DNA of 64,000 bases, from positions 3,286,001-3,350,000 of the forward strand of contig OZ242340.1 of assembly GCA_965208525.1 (NCBI GenBank), in the 5' to 3' direction. Each line of letters begins with the position of its first letter. Position 1 is the first letter of the stretch. The notes beneath the pieces are model-generated. The model saw nothing but the letters and a program-made list of their open reading frames with translations, was not told the DNA's origin and made no database searches. The position numbers and the translations under genes are program-made. Below are positions 1-6,951 of this stretch, piece after piece. This DNA comes from VXYL01 sp965208525 (GTDB lineage Bacteria; Pseudomonadota; Gammaproteobacteria; Pseudomonadales; Azotimanducaceae).

Positions 1-483
1 GCGCAGCGCCTCGGCGATGTAGTGCGCGGTGGCCTCGCCTTCGACGGTGGGGTTGGTGGCAAGGATGACCTCCTCCGCGCCTTGGCCGGTCACGCGTTCG
101 GCCAAATTCACGATGCCGAGTTCCTCCGGCCCCACGCCATCAAGCGGCGACAGGCTGCCGTGGAGCACGAAGTAGCGGCCGCCAAAGGCACCGGATTGTT
201 CGATGGCAACGATGTCGGAGGGCGACTCGACGATGCACAGCAGCTTAGGGTCGCGCTTCGGATTCGAGCAGATTGCACAGAGCTCGGTTTCCGACAGCGT
301 GCGGCAGCTACGGCAGCGCATGACCCGATCGGCGGCTTCGGTCAAGGCTGCGGCAAGGGCTCGGGCACCGGGGCGGTTGTGCTGCAACAGGTGCAAGGCG
401 GTTCGCACCGCGGTTTTGGGGCCCACCCCCGGAAGCGTCTGCAATGCCTCCACAAGGCGATCGATGAGGGGACTGATGCGCAT
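1..483 (-). CDS. recR: Recombination mediator RecR (3' end outside window)
   Basis: RecR works with RecF and RecO to load RecA at single-stranded gaps in the cytoplasm. The 161 residues visible begin MRISPLIDRLVEALQTLPGV and carry the helix-hairpin-helix segment, a four-cysteine zinc site (CRSC, then CAIC) and a Toprim domain (LCIVESPSDIVAIE, then LHGSLSPLDGVGPEELG). The family is about 200 residues long, so some 35-40 C-terminal residues lie beyond base 1. It follows dnaX and ybaB on the same strand, the usual gammaproteobacterial order. The 192 bases separating it from ybaB hold only a small CCCC-TAT-GGGG palindrome near 565. Confidence 0.96.
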   Translation of the reverse strand, partial: MRISPLIDRLVEALQTLPGVGPKTAVRTALHLLQHNRPGARALAAALTEAADRVMRCRSCRTLSETELCAICSNPKRDPKLLCIVESPSDIVAIEQSGAFGGRYFVLHGSLSPLDGVGPEELGIVNLAERVTGQGAEEVILATNPTVEGEATAHYIAEALR

Positions 484-675
484 ACGGGCGCTTTCAGCCG
501 GGGATTCCCGAAAGCGGAACAACGGCGAGGGGTTCCCCCCAACCCGCTGCCGCACCGGCTGCCCCTATGGGGGCGATCCATCCATGGTACCTCCGAGAGC
601 CGCGTTGGCCCGACCAATAGTGGCACCTTTCGTACCTCATCGGGGCTGTCGCAACGACACGCATGGTGATCCGGA

Positions 676-1008
676 CTACAGCAGCGACTTGAGATCTGGG
701 GGCAAGTCCACCCCCCGGGCCAATGCTGCCATCTTGTCCTTCTGAAGCTGACGCAGCCGCCGCGAGGCATCTGTGACGGCGGCCGCCACCAGATCCTCGA
801 CCATGGTGCGCTCGCCCTCCGAAAGGCCCGCGAGAATGGTGGGATCGATCTCAGCCCCGAGCGCCTCGTAGCTGCCGTTGATAGTCAGCTTGACCATGCC
901 CGCGCCGCTCTCGCCCGTTACCCGGGCGTTGCTCATCTCGCTATTGAGCTCCTCAACAGCCCGCTTCATGGACTGTGCCTGCTGGAACAGATCGCCCAGC
1001 CCCTTCAT
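676..1008 (-). CDS. ybaB: YbaB/EbfC family nucleoid-associated protein
   Basis: This 110-residue small DNA-binding protein of the YbaB/EbfC family is encoded, as usual, between dnaX and recR. The family forms dimers that bind DNA and compact the nucleoid. The sequence shows an N-terminal helix (MKGLGDLFQQAQSMKRAVEEL), the central beta segment with the family GMVKLTINGSYE signature, and a C-terminal helix rich in Lys and Arg. The ATG start overlaps the dnaX TGA as ATGA, so translation is probably coupled to dnaX. Confidence 0.95.
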   Translation of the reverse strand: MKGLGDLFQQAQSMKRAVEELNSEMSNARVTGESGAGMVKLTINGSYEALGAEIDPTILAGLSEGERTMVEDLVAAAVTDASRRLRQLQKDKMAALARGVDLPPDLKSLL

Positions 1009-2798
1009 TTGGTTGCTCCTTCACTGGCCTGTGCGATGGGTGTGACGCGTTCGATCCGACCGTCGAACTCTTCGATCAGCGCCCGCGCAGCATCATCCTG
1101 CAGCAGGGTCTCGCGTGCCGCTTCCTCTTGCTCGGCACGGATGCGCGCTCGTCGTGCGGCCGGCGTCTCCTCTGCCAGAGCGGCGATTTCGATGGCGACG
1201 CGGACGGTATGTCCGGCGTAGCGAGAAGCAAGGTTCGCCACCTCGGCGCGCTGCTTGTCGTTGAGGATCGCTTCGTGCCCGGGATCGAGGGCGATGCGCC
1301 AGACGTTGTCGCCCCTTTCGAGCAGATTGGCGTTTTCCAGCACCATTGCCGTCACCCCCTGCGGCGCCATTTCCGCGACGATCTCGTGCCACTCGCCTGG
1401 CGTCGACGGTGGCTCAGCGGGAGTGTCTGCCGGGGGCGGCACCGTGGCCGTGGCGTGCGGCGCCCCGTTTTCGGGAGGCGTGGGTGGCGGCACTGGTTCT
1501 GGGGGAGGCGGTTGCTCCGGTGGCGGCTCCGCGAACTCCGGCTTGGGTGATGGGTTTGCTGCGGCCACCGACTCCGCTGCCAAGGCTCCTCCCAGACGAC
1601 CATTCACGGCCAAGTCGCGTTCTTCTTGCCCTGCCGATGGCATGGCGCTCACTTGCTGGCGGTGTGGTCTTGGGCCTGCGGCAGGGAGCTCGCTGGCTTG
1701 CTCACTGGCTCGAGCGCCGCCCCCGCCCTCTCCGGAAGGCTCGAACGACGCCAGCCGAAGGAGGGTCATGTCGAAGCCCACCTTCGGATCGGGCGCGAAC
1801 TGCATGTCGCGCCCTCCCATGAGCGCGATCTGGTAGCAAAGCTGCAGGTCCTCCGCCGAGAAGCGCCCTTGGAACGGGGTTAGGGACTCATCCGGAGCCA
1901 AGTCCAGCTCCGCCGCGACCGCCAGGTCATGGAATGCCCGCTGCAAGCCCTCCACCACCTCGGGCAAGCTGGCGGCACGGTCCGCTATGGCATCACCGGC
2001 GGCAAGCAATTGTTGCACGTCCTGGTCGGCGAGTGCGGAAAGCAGTGCCCCCACCTCGTCACTTCGCACGACGCCCAGCATCTCAATCACCTCCGCCTCG
2101 CGCACGCTGCCGCCGCCATGCGCCACGGCTTGGTCCGTGATCGACAAGGCGTCGCGCATGCTGCCGTCGGCGGCGCGGGCGATCACGCGTAGCGCTTCGG
2201 CCTCTGCCTCGATGCTCTCCTCCGCCAGAATCTCTTTCAGTTGGGCTTCGATGGTTGCCGGACGCATGTTCTTGAGGTTCAGTTGCAGGCAGCGCGAGAG
2301 GACCGTGACCGGGATGCGGCGCGCCTCGGTGGTCGCGAGCACGAACTTGACGTGTTCCGGGGGTTCTTCGAGCGTCTTCAGCAGAGCGTTGAAGCTGGAG
2401 GTGGACAGCATGTGTACCTCGTCTATGAGGTACACCTTGTAGCGCCCGTTCGTCGGCAGGTACTGTACGTTGTTCAGGAGTTCCCGCGTATCTTCGACGC
2501 CCGTGCGGGAGGCAGCGTCCACTTCAATCAAATCGACGAAGCGCCCGCCCACGATGTCGTTGCAGGCACGGCATTCGCCGCATGGCGTGGAAGTGACGCC
2601 GGTTTCGCAGTTTAGGCACCTTGCGAGGATGCGCGCGAGCGTAGTCTTGCCGACACCGCGCGTGCCTGTGAAGAGATAGGCGTGATGCAGTTGGCCGAGG
2701 TCGAGGGCGTTCCTGAGCGCCCGCACGGCGTGTTCCTGTCCCGCCACGTCGTCGAATTCACGCGGGCGGTACTTCCGTGCCAGCACTTGATAGCTCAT
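1005..2798 (-). CDS. dnaX: DNA polymerase III subunit gamma/tau
   Basis: DnaX is the clamp-loader ATPase of the replicative polymerase. Residues 1-370 form the AAA+ module: MSYQVLARKYRP at the start, Walker A GTRGVGKT at 45-52, a four-Cys zinc module (C-x8-C-x2-C-x2-C), Walker B LIDEVHML and an SRC sensor. A proline-rich linker (PPPEQPPPPEPVPPPTPP region) leads to a tau-type C-terminal domain, so the product is full-length tau-like at 597 residues. I saw no A-rich slippery heptamer for making gamma. I chose the ATG at 2798 because the family starts with this motif. An upstream TTG at 2840 would add 14 residues of no family resemblance. No clear Shine-Dalgarno precedes 2798. The start codon lies 11 bases from that of the divergent phosphodiesterase. 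Confidence 0.96.
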   Translation of the reverse strand: MSYQVLARKYRPREFDDVAGQEHAVRALRNALDLGQLHHAYLFTGTRGVGKTTLARILARCLNCETGVTSTPCGECRACNDIVGGRFVDLIEVDAASRTGVEDTRELLNNVQYLPTNGRYKVYLIDEVHMLSTSSFNALLKTLEEPPEHVKFVLATTEARRIPVTVLSRCLQLNLKNMRPATIEAQLKEILAEESIEAEAEALRVIARAADGSMRDALSITDQAVAHGGGSVREAEVIEMLGVVRSDEVGALLSALADQDVQQLLAAGDAIADRAASLPEVVEGLQRAFHDLAVAAELDLAPDESLTPFQGRFSAEDLQLCYQIALMGGRDMQFAPDPKVGFDMTLLRLASFEPSGEGGGGARASEQASELPAAGPRPHRQQVSAMPSAGQEERDLAVNGRLGGALAAESVAAANPSPKPEFAEPPPEQPPPPEPVPPPTPPENGAPHATATVPPPADTPAEPPSTPGEWHEIVAEMAPQGVTAMVLENANLLERGDNVWRIALDPGHEAILNDKQRAEVANLASRYAGHTVRVAIEIAALAEETPAARRARIRAEQEEAARETLLQDDAARALIEEFDGRIERVTPIAQASEGATK

Positions 2799-2809
2799 GA
2801 TCGGACAGG

Positions 2810-3562
2810 ATGTTAACCCGAACGCCTCTTTTCCCCCCAACTCCGGCCGGATGGTGCATCGTCGGCCACCGCGGCGCGGCGGCGCTGGAACCGGAAAACA
2901 CGCTGGCCGGCTTTGCGAGGGCCGTAGCTCTCGCCGTCGATGCGGTCGAGCTCGACGTGCATTTGGTGGAGGGCGAGTTGGTAGTGATCCACGACGACAC
3001 GGTGGATCGCACCACCGACGGTACCGGGGCTGTGGCGGAACTCAGCCTTGCCGAGCTTCGCGCGCTGGATGCCGGCAATGGGCAGACCGTTCCGCTTCTG
3101 AACGACGTGCTGGCCGACGTGCCGGTGAACGTGGGGATCAATGTCGAGCTCAAGGGCGATGGCACCGCCGCGCCCACGGCGGAGCGTTTGCGCGATCTAG
3201 ACCGGCTTTTGCTCGTTTCCTCGTTCGACCATGCCCAACTCACGAACTTCCACGCCGCCTGCCCCCACATCCCTTGCGCCCCGCTGTTCAGCCGCTGGCG
3301 GAGCCCTCAGCCTGGGGGAGCGCGAGGGGCCTCCCCTCGCAGGATGAGCCCCCTCGCCACCGCAGCGAAGCTGGACGCCGCCAGCATCAACATCTCCGAC
3401 CGCATCGCCACCGCCGACCGCATCGCTACCATCCGAGAGCGGGGCTTCGCCTGCATGGTGTACACGGTGAACGATCCGGAACGGGCGAGGGAGCTCAGGG
3501 GATTCGGAGCGAGCGGCGTGTTCACGGACTTCCCGGACCGGGTCTGCCGCGACGATACGTGA
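2810..3562 (+). CDS. Glycerophosphodiester phosphodiesterase
   Basis: This 250-residue GDPD-family enzyme hydrolyses glycerophosphodiesters to glycerol 3-phosphate and an alcohol. It has the conserved HRGAAALEPENT segment near residue 20, ELDVHL, the catalytic HDDTVDRTTDG and a NVELKG strand. The C-terminal half ends with VYTVNDPERARELRGFGASG-type family sequence. No signal peptide is evident, so it is probably cytoplasmic and UgpQ-like. Around residues 165-181 it carries about 17 residues (SPQPGGARGASPRRMSP) that appear to be an inserted palindromic repeat, listed separately. The gene is divergent from dnaX with 11 bases between the start codons. The N-terminal start is the weakest part of the call. 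Confidence 0.9.
   Translation: MLTRTPLFPPTPAGWCIVGHRGAAALEPENTLAGFARAVALAVDAVELDVHLVEGELVVIHDDTVDRTTDGTGAVAELSLAELRALDAGNGQTVPLLNDVLADVPVNVGINVELKGDGTAAPTAERLRDLDRLLLVSSFDHAQLTNFHAACPHIPCAPLFSRWRSPQPGGARGASPRRMSPLATAAKLDAASINISDRIATADRIATIRERGFACMVYTVNDPERARELRGFGASGVFTDFPDRVCRDDT
3304..3353 (+). repeat. Palindromic insert inside the phosphodiesterase gene
   Basis: A palindromic stretch sits in frame within the phosphodiesterase. Its core is the 8-bp arm GCGAGGGG (3322-3329), a 3-base loop, then CCCCTCGC (3333-3340), flanked by GGGGGAG and GATGAGCCCC. It encodes about 17 residues rich in Pro, Gly, Arg and Ser, at a place where GDPD relatives usually go straight from the substrate-pocket strand to the next helix. 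This is an inference from my memory of the family. Confidence 0.5.
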
Positions 3563-3649
3563 GACATCGAGTCGGTTGGCGCAATCAGCCCCTTGCAAAA
3601 AGGCCCGCCAGGCGCTTCCTTCGAAAGGTGCAGGCCGCGAGAGGGGAGG

Positions 3650-3922
3650 TCAGGACGGTTCGGCCCTCGCTTCTTCTGGTGTGGTGGACTCAAGCCTGTC
3701 GATTTCTTGGTTTAGGCGATAGCCGTCGTCGGTGACGATGGCTTCCAAGGTCTTCACCCGTTCGCGCAACACCCCCATTTCCCGCTCAAGGGCCTGAACC
3801 GTGGCGTCCGTCTCGTCGCTGCCGTCGCGTGGTCGGGAGGTCCAAACCTTCAGCGCCCCTACCAGCATTGGCAGGCCGACGGCCATGAAGACGATCAGAA
3901 GGACTACGGTTGACCAGGCCAT
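3650..3922 (-). CDS. Small PspB/PspC-tail-like membrane protein
   Basis: This 90-residue protein has one N-terminal membrane segment (STVVLLIVFMAVGLPMLVGAL) followed by an acidic, coiled-coil-prone helix. The helix ends in LEAIVTDDGYRLNQEIDRLE. That tail is nearly identical to the tail of the neighbouring 3975-4244 protein and resembles the C-terminus of PspC in this locus (IETHVTSGRYELQRELSRIE). The overall layout, one membrane helix plus coiled coil, is that of PspB. It is the last gene of the minus-strand phage-shock run, 52 bases after its paralogue, so the pair probably arose by tandem duplication. Its function is unknown; a role with PspC in sensing or signalling envelope damage is an inference. 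Confidence 0.8.
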   Translation of the reverse strand: MAWSTVVLLIVFMAVGLPMLVGALKVWTSRPRDGSDETDATVQALEREMGVLRERVKTLEAIVTDDGYRLNQEIDRLESTTPEEARAEPS

Positions 3923-3974
3923 GTAGGCGAACCTCCACTTTGTTTGACTAGTCTCGCTGGGCGCTGCCGGGCAG

Positions 3975-4244
3975 TCAGGAAGATGCCACCCTCGCTGCCA
4001 CTTGCTCCGTCGAGTCGAGCTTGTCGATTTCCCGCGTCAGGCGATAGCCGTCGTCGGTGACGATGGCTTCAAGGGTTGTCACCCGTTCGCGCAAGGTCGT
4101 CACTTCCTGCTCGAGAGCATGTACCGTCGCCGCAGCTTCTTCGCCTTGGCGGGGACGGGATCTCCAAGCCTTCAGCACGGCGGGGAGCATAGGCAATCCG
4201 ACGGACAGTAGGACGATCAGCAGGGTTGCGGTTGGCCAATCCAT
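3975..4244 (-). CDS. Small PspB/PspC-tail-like membrane protein
   Basis: This 89-residue paralogue of the 3650-3922 protein has one membrane helix (TATLLIVLLSVGLPMLPAVL), a basic WRSRPRQ stop-transfer segment, then a coiled coil ending LEAIVTDDGYRLTREIDKLD. It begins 24 bases after the toastrack-type gene and is probably cotranscribed with the psp genes. An AGGAGTTCCCCCA-type leader (minus strand) before the ATG gives a plausible ribosome binding site. The two copies differ mainly in the linker and the extreme C-terminus, which suggests constraint on the coiled-coil tail. It might be annotated elsewhere as phage shock protein B or as hypothetical. Confidence 0.8.
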   Translation of the reverse strand: MDWPTATLLIVLLSVGLPMLPAVLKAWRSRPRQGEEAAATVHALEQEVTTLRERVTTLEAIVTDDGYRLTREIDKLDSTEQVAARVASS

Positions 4245-4268
4245 TGGGGGAACTCCTGGCGCGCTGGG

Positions 4269-4997
4269 TTATTGGTTGATCTTGTGGACGGTGCCGAAGC
4301 CGCGGATGCGGCGGTGTACGTCGGGGTCGCCGGCGTAGGCGACCGAACCGGCGCCGGCGATGTCCACATCGAGGCGTTCGGTGGCCCACACCCTGGCGCT
4401 GCCGGCACCTTTGAGACTGACTTCGGCAGTTCGGGTTTCGAGCCCGGCCGCTTCGTATTCACCCGCCCCGGCGATGTCTACTACCTGGCGGCCGGCCCGG
4501 CCCTCCACCTCGAATCGGAAGGCGCCGCGGGCCTCGATGACGAGTTCGTCGGCGTCGAGCGAATCAAGACGGTAGTCGCCGCTGCCCCGGTTCTCCACCA
4601 CCAGCGTGCCCGTATGCAGCTTGCCGCCGGTGACTAGAATGGGGCCGGCGCTGTAGAGCTCCGTGAGTTGACGGGTGGTCACCTGCACGACCACATCCTC
4701 CACTTCGAGCTCCGCCGGCACTTCGATGAAGAGCGTAGCATCCGACACCTCCACTTCGACGGTGTCCTGATGCTCGTGGGCAGCCGCGACTTCCACCCGC
4801 GCCTCCTTGCCCTGATGGATGTGGAGAGTCGCCGGGCCTTCGACGTAAATGCGGTGGAAGTCCTCGGTTGGCTGGATTGCCCGCGTTTGCATGTCGTCTC
4901 CAATGCCGGTGGCGGCGACAATCGCGGTGCCGAGAATACCGATTGCGGCAGTCGCCAAGACTCGGGTTCGAGTCTCGGCTAGCGGGTGCGCGTTCAT
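4269..4997 (-). CDS. Toastrack-type (GIN/DUF2807-like) envelope protein
   Basis: This 242-residue protein has an N-terminal hydrophobic segment (LATAAIGILGTAIVAATGIG) and then a repetitive all-beta region. The beta region shows the typical order: F..I.VEGPATLHI, then VEVAAAHEHQDTVEVEV, and repeated turns rich in Gly and Asp (GAGEYEAAGLE, LKGAGSARVWA, IAGAGSVAYAGDP). This is the head-GIN/DUF2807 fold, called toastrack in work on PSP-associated genes. Its start codon overlaps the pspC stop as ATGA, so it is translationally coupled to pspC. The probable location is the periplasmic face, anchored by the N-terminal helix or secreted. In comparable loci, toastrack proteins partner PspC as envelope-stress sensors. 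That partnership is inferred here from gene order. Confidence 0.85.
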   Translation of the reverse strand: MNAHPLAETRTRVLATAAIGILGTAIVAATGIGDDMQTRAIQPTEDFHRIYVEGPATLHIHQGKEARVEVAAAHEHQDTVEVEVSDATLFIEVPAELEVEDVVVQVTTRQLTELYSAGPILVTGGKLHTGTLVVENRGSGDYRLDSLDADELVIEARGAFRFEVEGRAGRQVVDIAGAGEYEAAGLETRTAEVSLKGAGSARVWATERLDVDIAGAGSVAYAGDPDVHRRIRGFGTVHKINQ

Positions 4998-5722
4998 GGC
5001 TCGCTCCTTTCGATGCGGGACAGCTCCCGCTGCAACTCGTAGCGACCGGAGGTGACGTGGGTTTCGATTCGCCTCAGGCGCAGCTCAATCTGGTCGAAGT
5101 CCGCCCGCACGTGGCGCAGGGAGCGCCGGGGGGACAGGCGGTGGCCGAGTTCGGGCGCCGGCGAGACATCGGCGTGGCGGCCCCGACGTCTCGGCGGCCG
5201 CCCGTCCCATTGCTCGAACGCGGCCTGCACGTCCTGCTTCTCGTTCGGAAAGGACTGCCCTCCTCGGGCGTGGTCGCGCTGACGGCGACGGCGGCGACGG
5301 TGCCGCCGCGACCCGTCGCCGGGCTTGTCCATGACGAAGAACGCGATCCAGTAGGCGGGGAACACCACCGACGGCAGGAAGATGAGGCCAGTCACCGCGA
5401 TCAGCCGCACCACCCACGTCTCGACGCCGAAGTAATTGGCAAGTCCAGCGCAGACGCCGCCGATCTTGCCCCGCTCTGGGTCTCGCATGAGGTCGCGGGA
5501 ACCGGGCCACGGACGCCACTCGGGCCAGTCCCAAGCTTCGGCATCATCTCGGTGAGAGCTCGAACTCGGTTTCTTGTGCCGGCCGGTCTTGTCCTTCAGC
5601 CGCTCGGCGGCGTCTTCGACGTATGCTGCGGCGCTGTCCACCTGTTCTGCCACCATGTCCTCGACCGCCCGTTTGAGCCGCTTCTCGGCTTTGGCGCGTG
5701 CGCCGGGGCTTTCGTCGCTCAT
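4994..5722 (-). CDS. pspC: Phage shock protein C
   Basis: PspC is an inner-membrane sensor and activator of the phage-shock response. The 242-residue product has a charged N-terminal helix of about 90 residues, absent from the short E. coli protein. The PspC domain follows (DPERGKIGGVCAGLANYFGVETWVVRL), then the LIAVTGLIFLPSVVFPAYWIAFFV membrane segment. Next come an Arg-rich patch and a C-terminal tail, LRRIETHVTSGRYELQRELS, like that of E. coli PspC. I chose the ATG at 5722 because an AGGACAG ribosome binding site lies 4-10 bases upstream. The longer open frame to 5929 encodes no family sequence. The gene is 76 bases after pspB, and a palindromic repeat fills part of that gap. Confidence 0.92.
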   Translation of the reverse strand: MSDESPGARAKAEKRLKRAVEDMVAEQVDSAAAYVEDAAERLKDKTGRHKKPSSSSHRDDAEAWDWPEWRPWPGSRDLMRDPERGKIGGVCAGLANYFGVETWVVRLIAVTGLIFLPSVVFPAYWIAFFVMDKPGDGSRRHRRRRRRQRDHARGGQSFPNEKQDVQAAFEQWDGRPPRRRGRHADVSPAPELGHRLSPRRSLRHVRADFDQIELRLRRIETHVTSGRYELQRELSRIERSEP

Positions 5723-5772
5723 CTGCTGTCCTTTCGTTTTCCTTGCTTGGCTTAGGGCTTGTGGCGGCCGGC

Positions 5773-5802
5773 GGCACGGGCGAGCACAACTGTCGCCCCT
5801 AC
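5773..5802 (-). repeat. 30-bp palindromic repeat at the pspB stop codon
   Basis: On the minus strand this reads GTAGGGGCGACAGTTGTG followed by CTCGCCCGTGCCG, with GGGCGA/TCGCCC arms. The pspB stop TAG is part of the element. It begins and ends like the element at 23929-23958 (GTAGGGG...CGCCCGTGCCG) but has a different core. Its position between pspB and pspC could influence the ratio of their transcripts; that is an inference. Confidence 0.6.
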
Positions 5803-6044
5803 GGGCCGGCGGCGATGCGGTTGCGCCAGTCCGGAGTGCGCTCGTCGAGGATCGACTCCAGTGTCTCGATCCGTTCCGACATCCGCCCGGCGGCAACGGT
5901 GAGCCGTTCGAGCTCCGCCCGTTCGTCATCGGACAGCGCCGCCTCAGCCCGCCTCTTCGAGCGGTAGTGAAGAAAGAGCCATGTCGGCGCCACGATCAAC
6001 AGAAAGAGCGTGGTTGGCACGACAAACACTGCAGCGAGGTCCAC
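5799..6044 (-). CDS. pspB: Phage shock protein B
   Basis: This 81-residue inner-membrane protein has an N-terminal membrane helix (VFVVPTTLFLLIVAPTWLFL), the HYRSKRR basic turn and a coiled coil. The coiled coil ends MSERIETLESILDERTPDWR, which is the classical PspB signature. PspB and PspC together relieve PspA inhibition of PspF under envelope stress. The gene starts 3 bases after the pspA stop codon, so the two are surely cotranscribed. The TAG stop lies in a short palindromic repeat. Confidence 0.95.
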   Translation of the reverse strand: MDLAAVFVVPTTLFLLIVAPTWLFLHYRSKRRAEAALSDDERAELERLTVAAGRMSERIETLESILDERTPDWRNRIAAGP

Positions 6045-6047
6045 GAC

Positions 6048-6746
6048 TCACTCCCCGTCTTTCGGCGCCGGCAGAGGCTTTGCTTCGCCGTTGCCGGCCA
6101 GCCGCGCCTTGAGCGCCCTGAGTTCCTCGTCCACTCCCTCGTCCACTTCGAGCTGGTTGATCTCGTCGGTGAGCGAGCGCTGCCCCATGTCGTAGGACTC
6201 CACCTGCCCTTCGAGGTCGTCGATCTTGCGTTCGTACTGCTCGAAGCGGTTCATGGCGTCGTCGATGCTGTGATCGGAAAGCTGGCGCCGGGCGTCGAGG
6301 CGCGAGCGGCTCGCCTGACCGCGCAGGACGATCGCGTTCTGCCGCGCCTTGGCGTCCTTGATCTTCTGCTGCAAGGCGGCGATGTCGTCGCCGAGCTTGG
6401 CCAGGGTGTCGTCCAGCACGGTCAGGTCGGAACACACCGTTACCGCGGTTTCCTCAGCCTTGGCGCGCTCCATGAGAGCGCCCCTGGCGAGGTCGTCACG
6501 CCCCTTGGCGACGGCGAGCTCGGCCTTGCGTTCCCATTCGGCGGCCTCGGCCTCGAAGTAGGACGAGCGGCGCTGCAGCTCCTTACGGTCGGCGATGGCA
6601 CGCGCCGAGGCGGTGCGCACCTCCACCAGCGTCTCCTCCATCTCCTGGATGATGAGGCGCACCATCTTCTCGGGGTCCTCCGCTTTGTCGAGCAGAGAGT
6701 TGATGTTCGAGTTGATGATGTCGGTGAGCCGGGAAAAGACACTCAT
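6048..6746 (-). CDS. pspA: Phage shock protein A
   Basis: PspA belongs to the PspA/IM30 family and is related to ESCRT-III. It binds damaged inner membrane and, when unstressed, inhibits PspF. The 232-residue product starts MSVFSRLTDIINSNINSLLD, the amphipathic membrane-binding helix, followed by long coiled coils (EDPEKMVRLIIQEMEETLVE and later). The ATG at 6746 is preceded by a strong AAGGAGG. An in-frame ATG at 6785 would add 13 unconvincing residues. It is the first gene of the pspABC-toastrack run and is divergent from pspF across 205 bases that carry a possible sigma-54 promoter. Confidence 0.96.
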   Translation of the reverse strand: MSVFSRLTDIINSNINSLLDKAEDPEKMVRLIIQEMEETLVEVRTASARAIADRKELQRRSSYFEAEAAEWERKAELAVAKGRDDLARGALMERAKAEETAVTVCSDLTVLDDTLAKLGDDIAALQQKIKDAKARQNAIVLRGQASRSRLDARRQLSDHSIDDAMNRFEQYERKIDDLEGQVESYDMGQRSLTDEINQLEVDEGVDEELRALKARLAGNGEAKPLPAPKDGE

Positions 6747-6793
6747 TGCGAGTCCTCCTTGAAATTCGCATGGGTTGCCATGCACTGGGGCTT

Positions 6794-6809
6794 AACACGA
6801 TTCGTGCCA
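6794..6809 (-). promoter_or_regulatory. Possible sigma-54 promoter of the psp operon
   Basis: On the minus strand TGGCACGAATCGTGTT matches the -24 element TGGCAC exactly. At the correct spacing it has GTGT where the -12 consensus is TTGC, so the usual GC is GT. A start site would fall near 6783, about 37 bases before the pspA ATG. PspF, a sigma-54 activator, is encoded divergently, so such a promoter is expected here. The weak -12 match keeps the confidence moderate. Confidence 0.45.
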
Positions 6810-6951
6810 GCGCCCCGGAAGCCGCACCTTGGTGTCGCGTTTTCCTCGGCCCTGGCTGGCGATTTTCATTGTTGGCCGGCGGGCGCCCTGGCGTTCGAGG
6901 GGTGGATCAAGTGCTGGCGGATCGAGCCAAACGTTGGCAGGATTAGCCGCC

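Noticed and set aside
4960..4980. tRNA-like GGTTCGAGTC
   Set aside because: It lies within the toastrack-type gene, and no cloverleaf can be formed around it.
5723..5929. Longer pspC start
   Set aside because: The added residues are Arg/Ser-rich noise over the repeat and pspB 3' end, and a proper ribosome site precedes the 5722 ATG.
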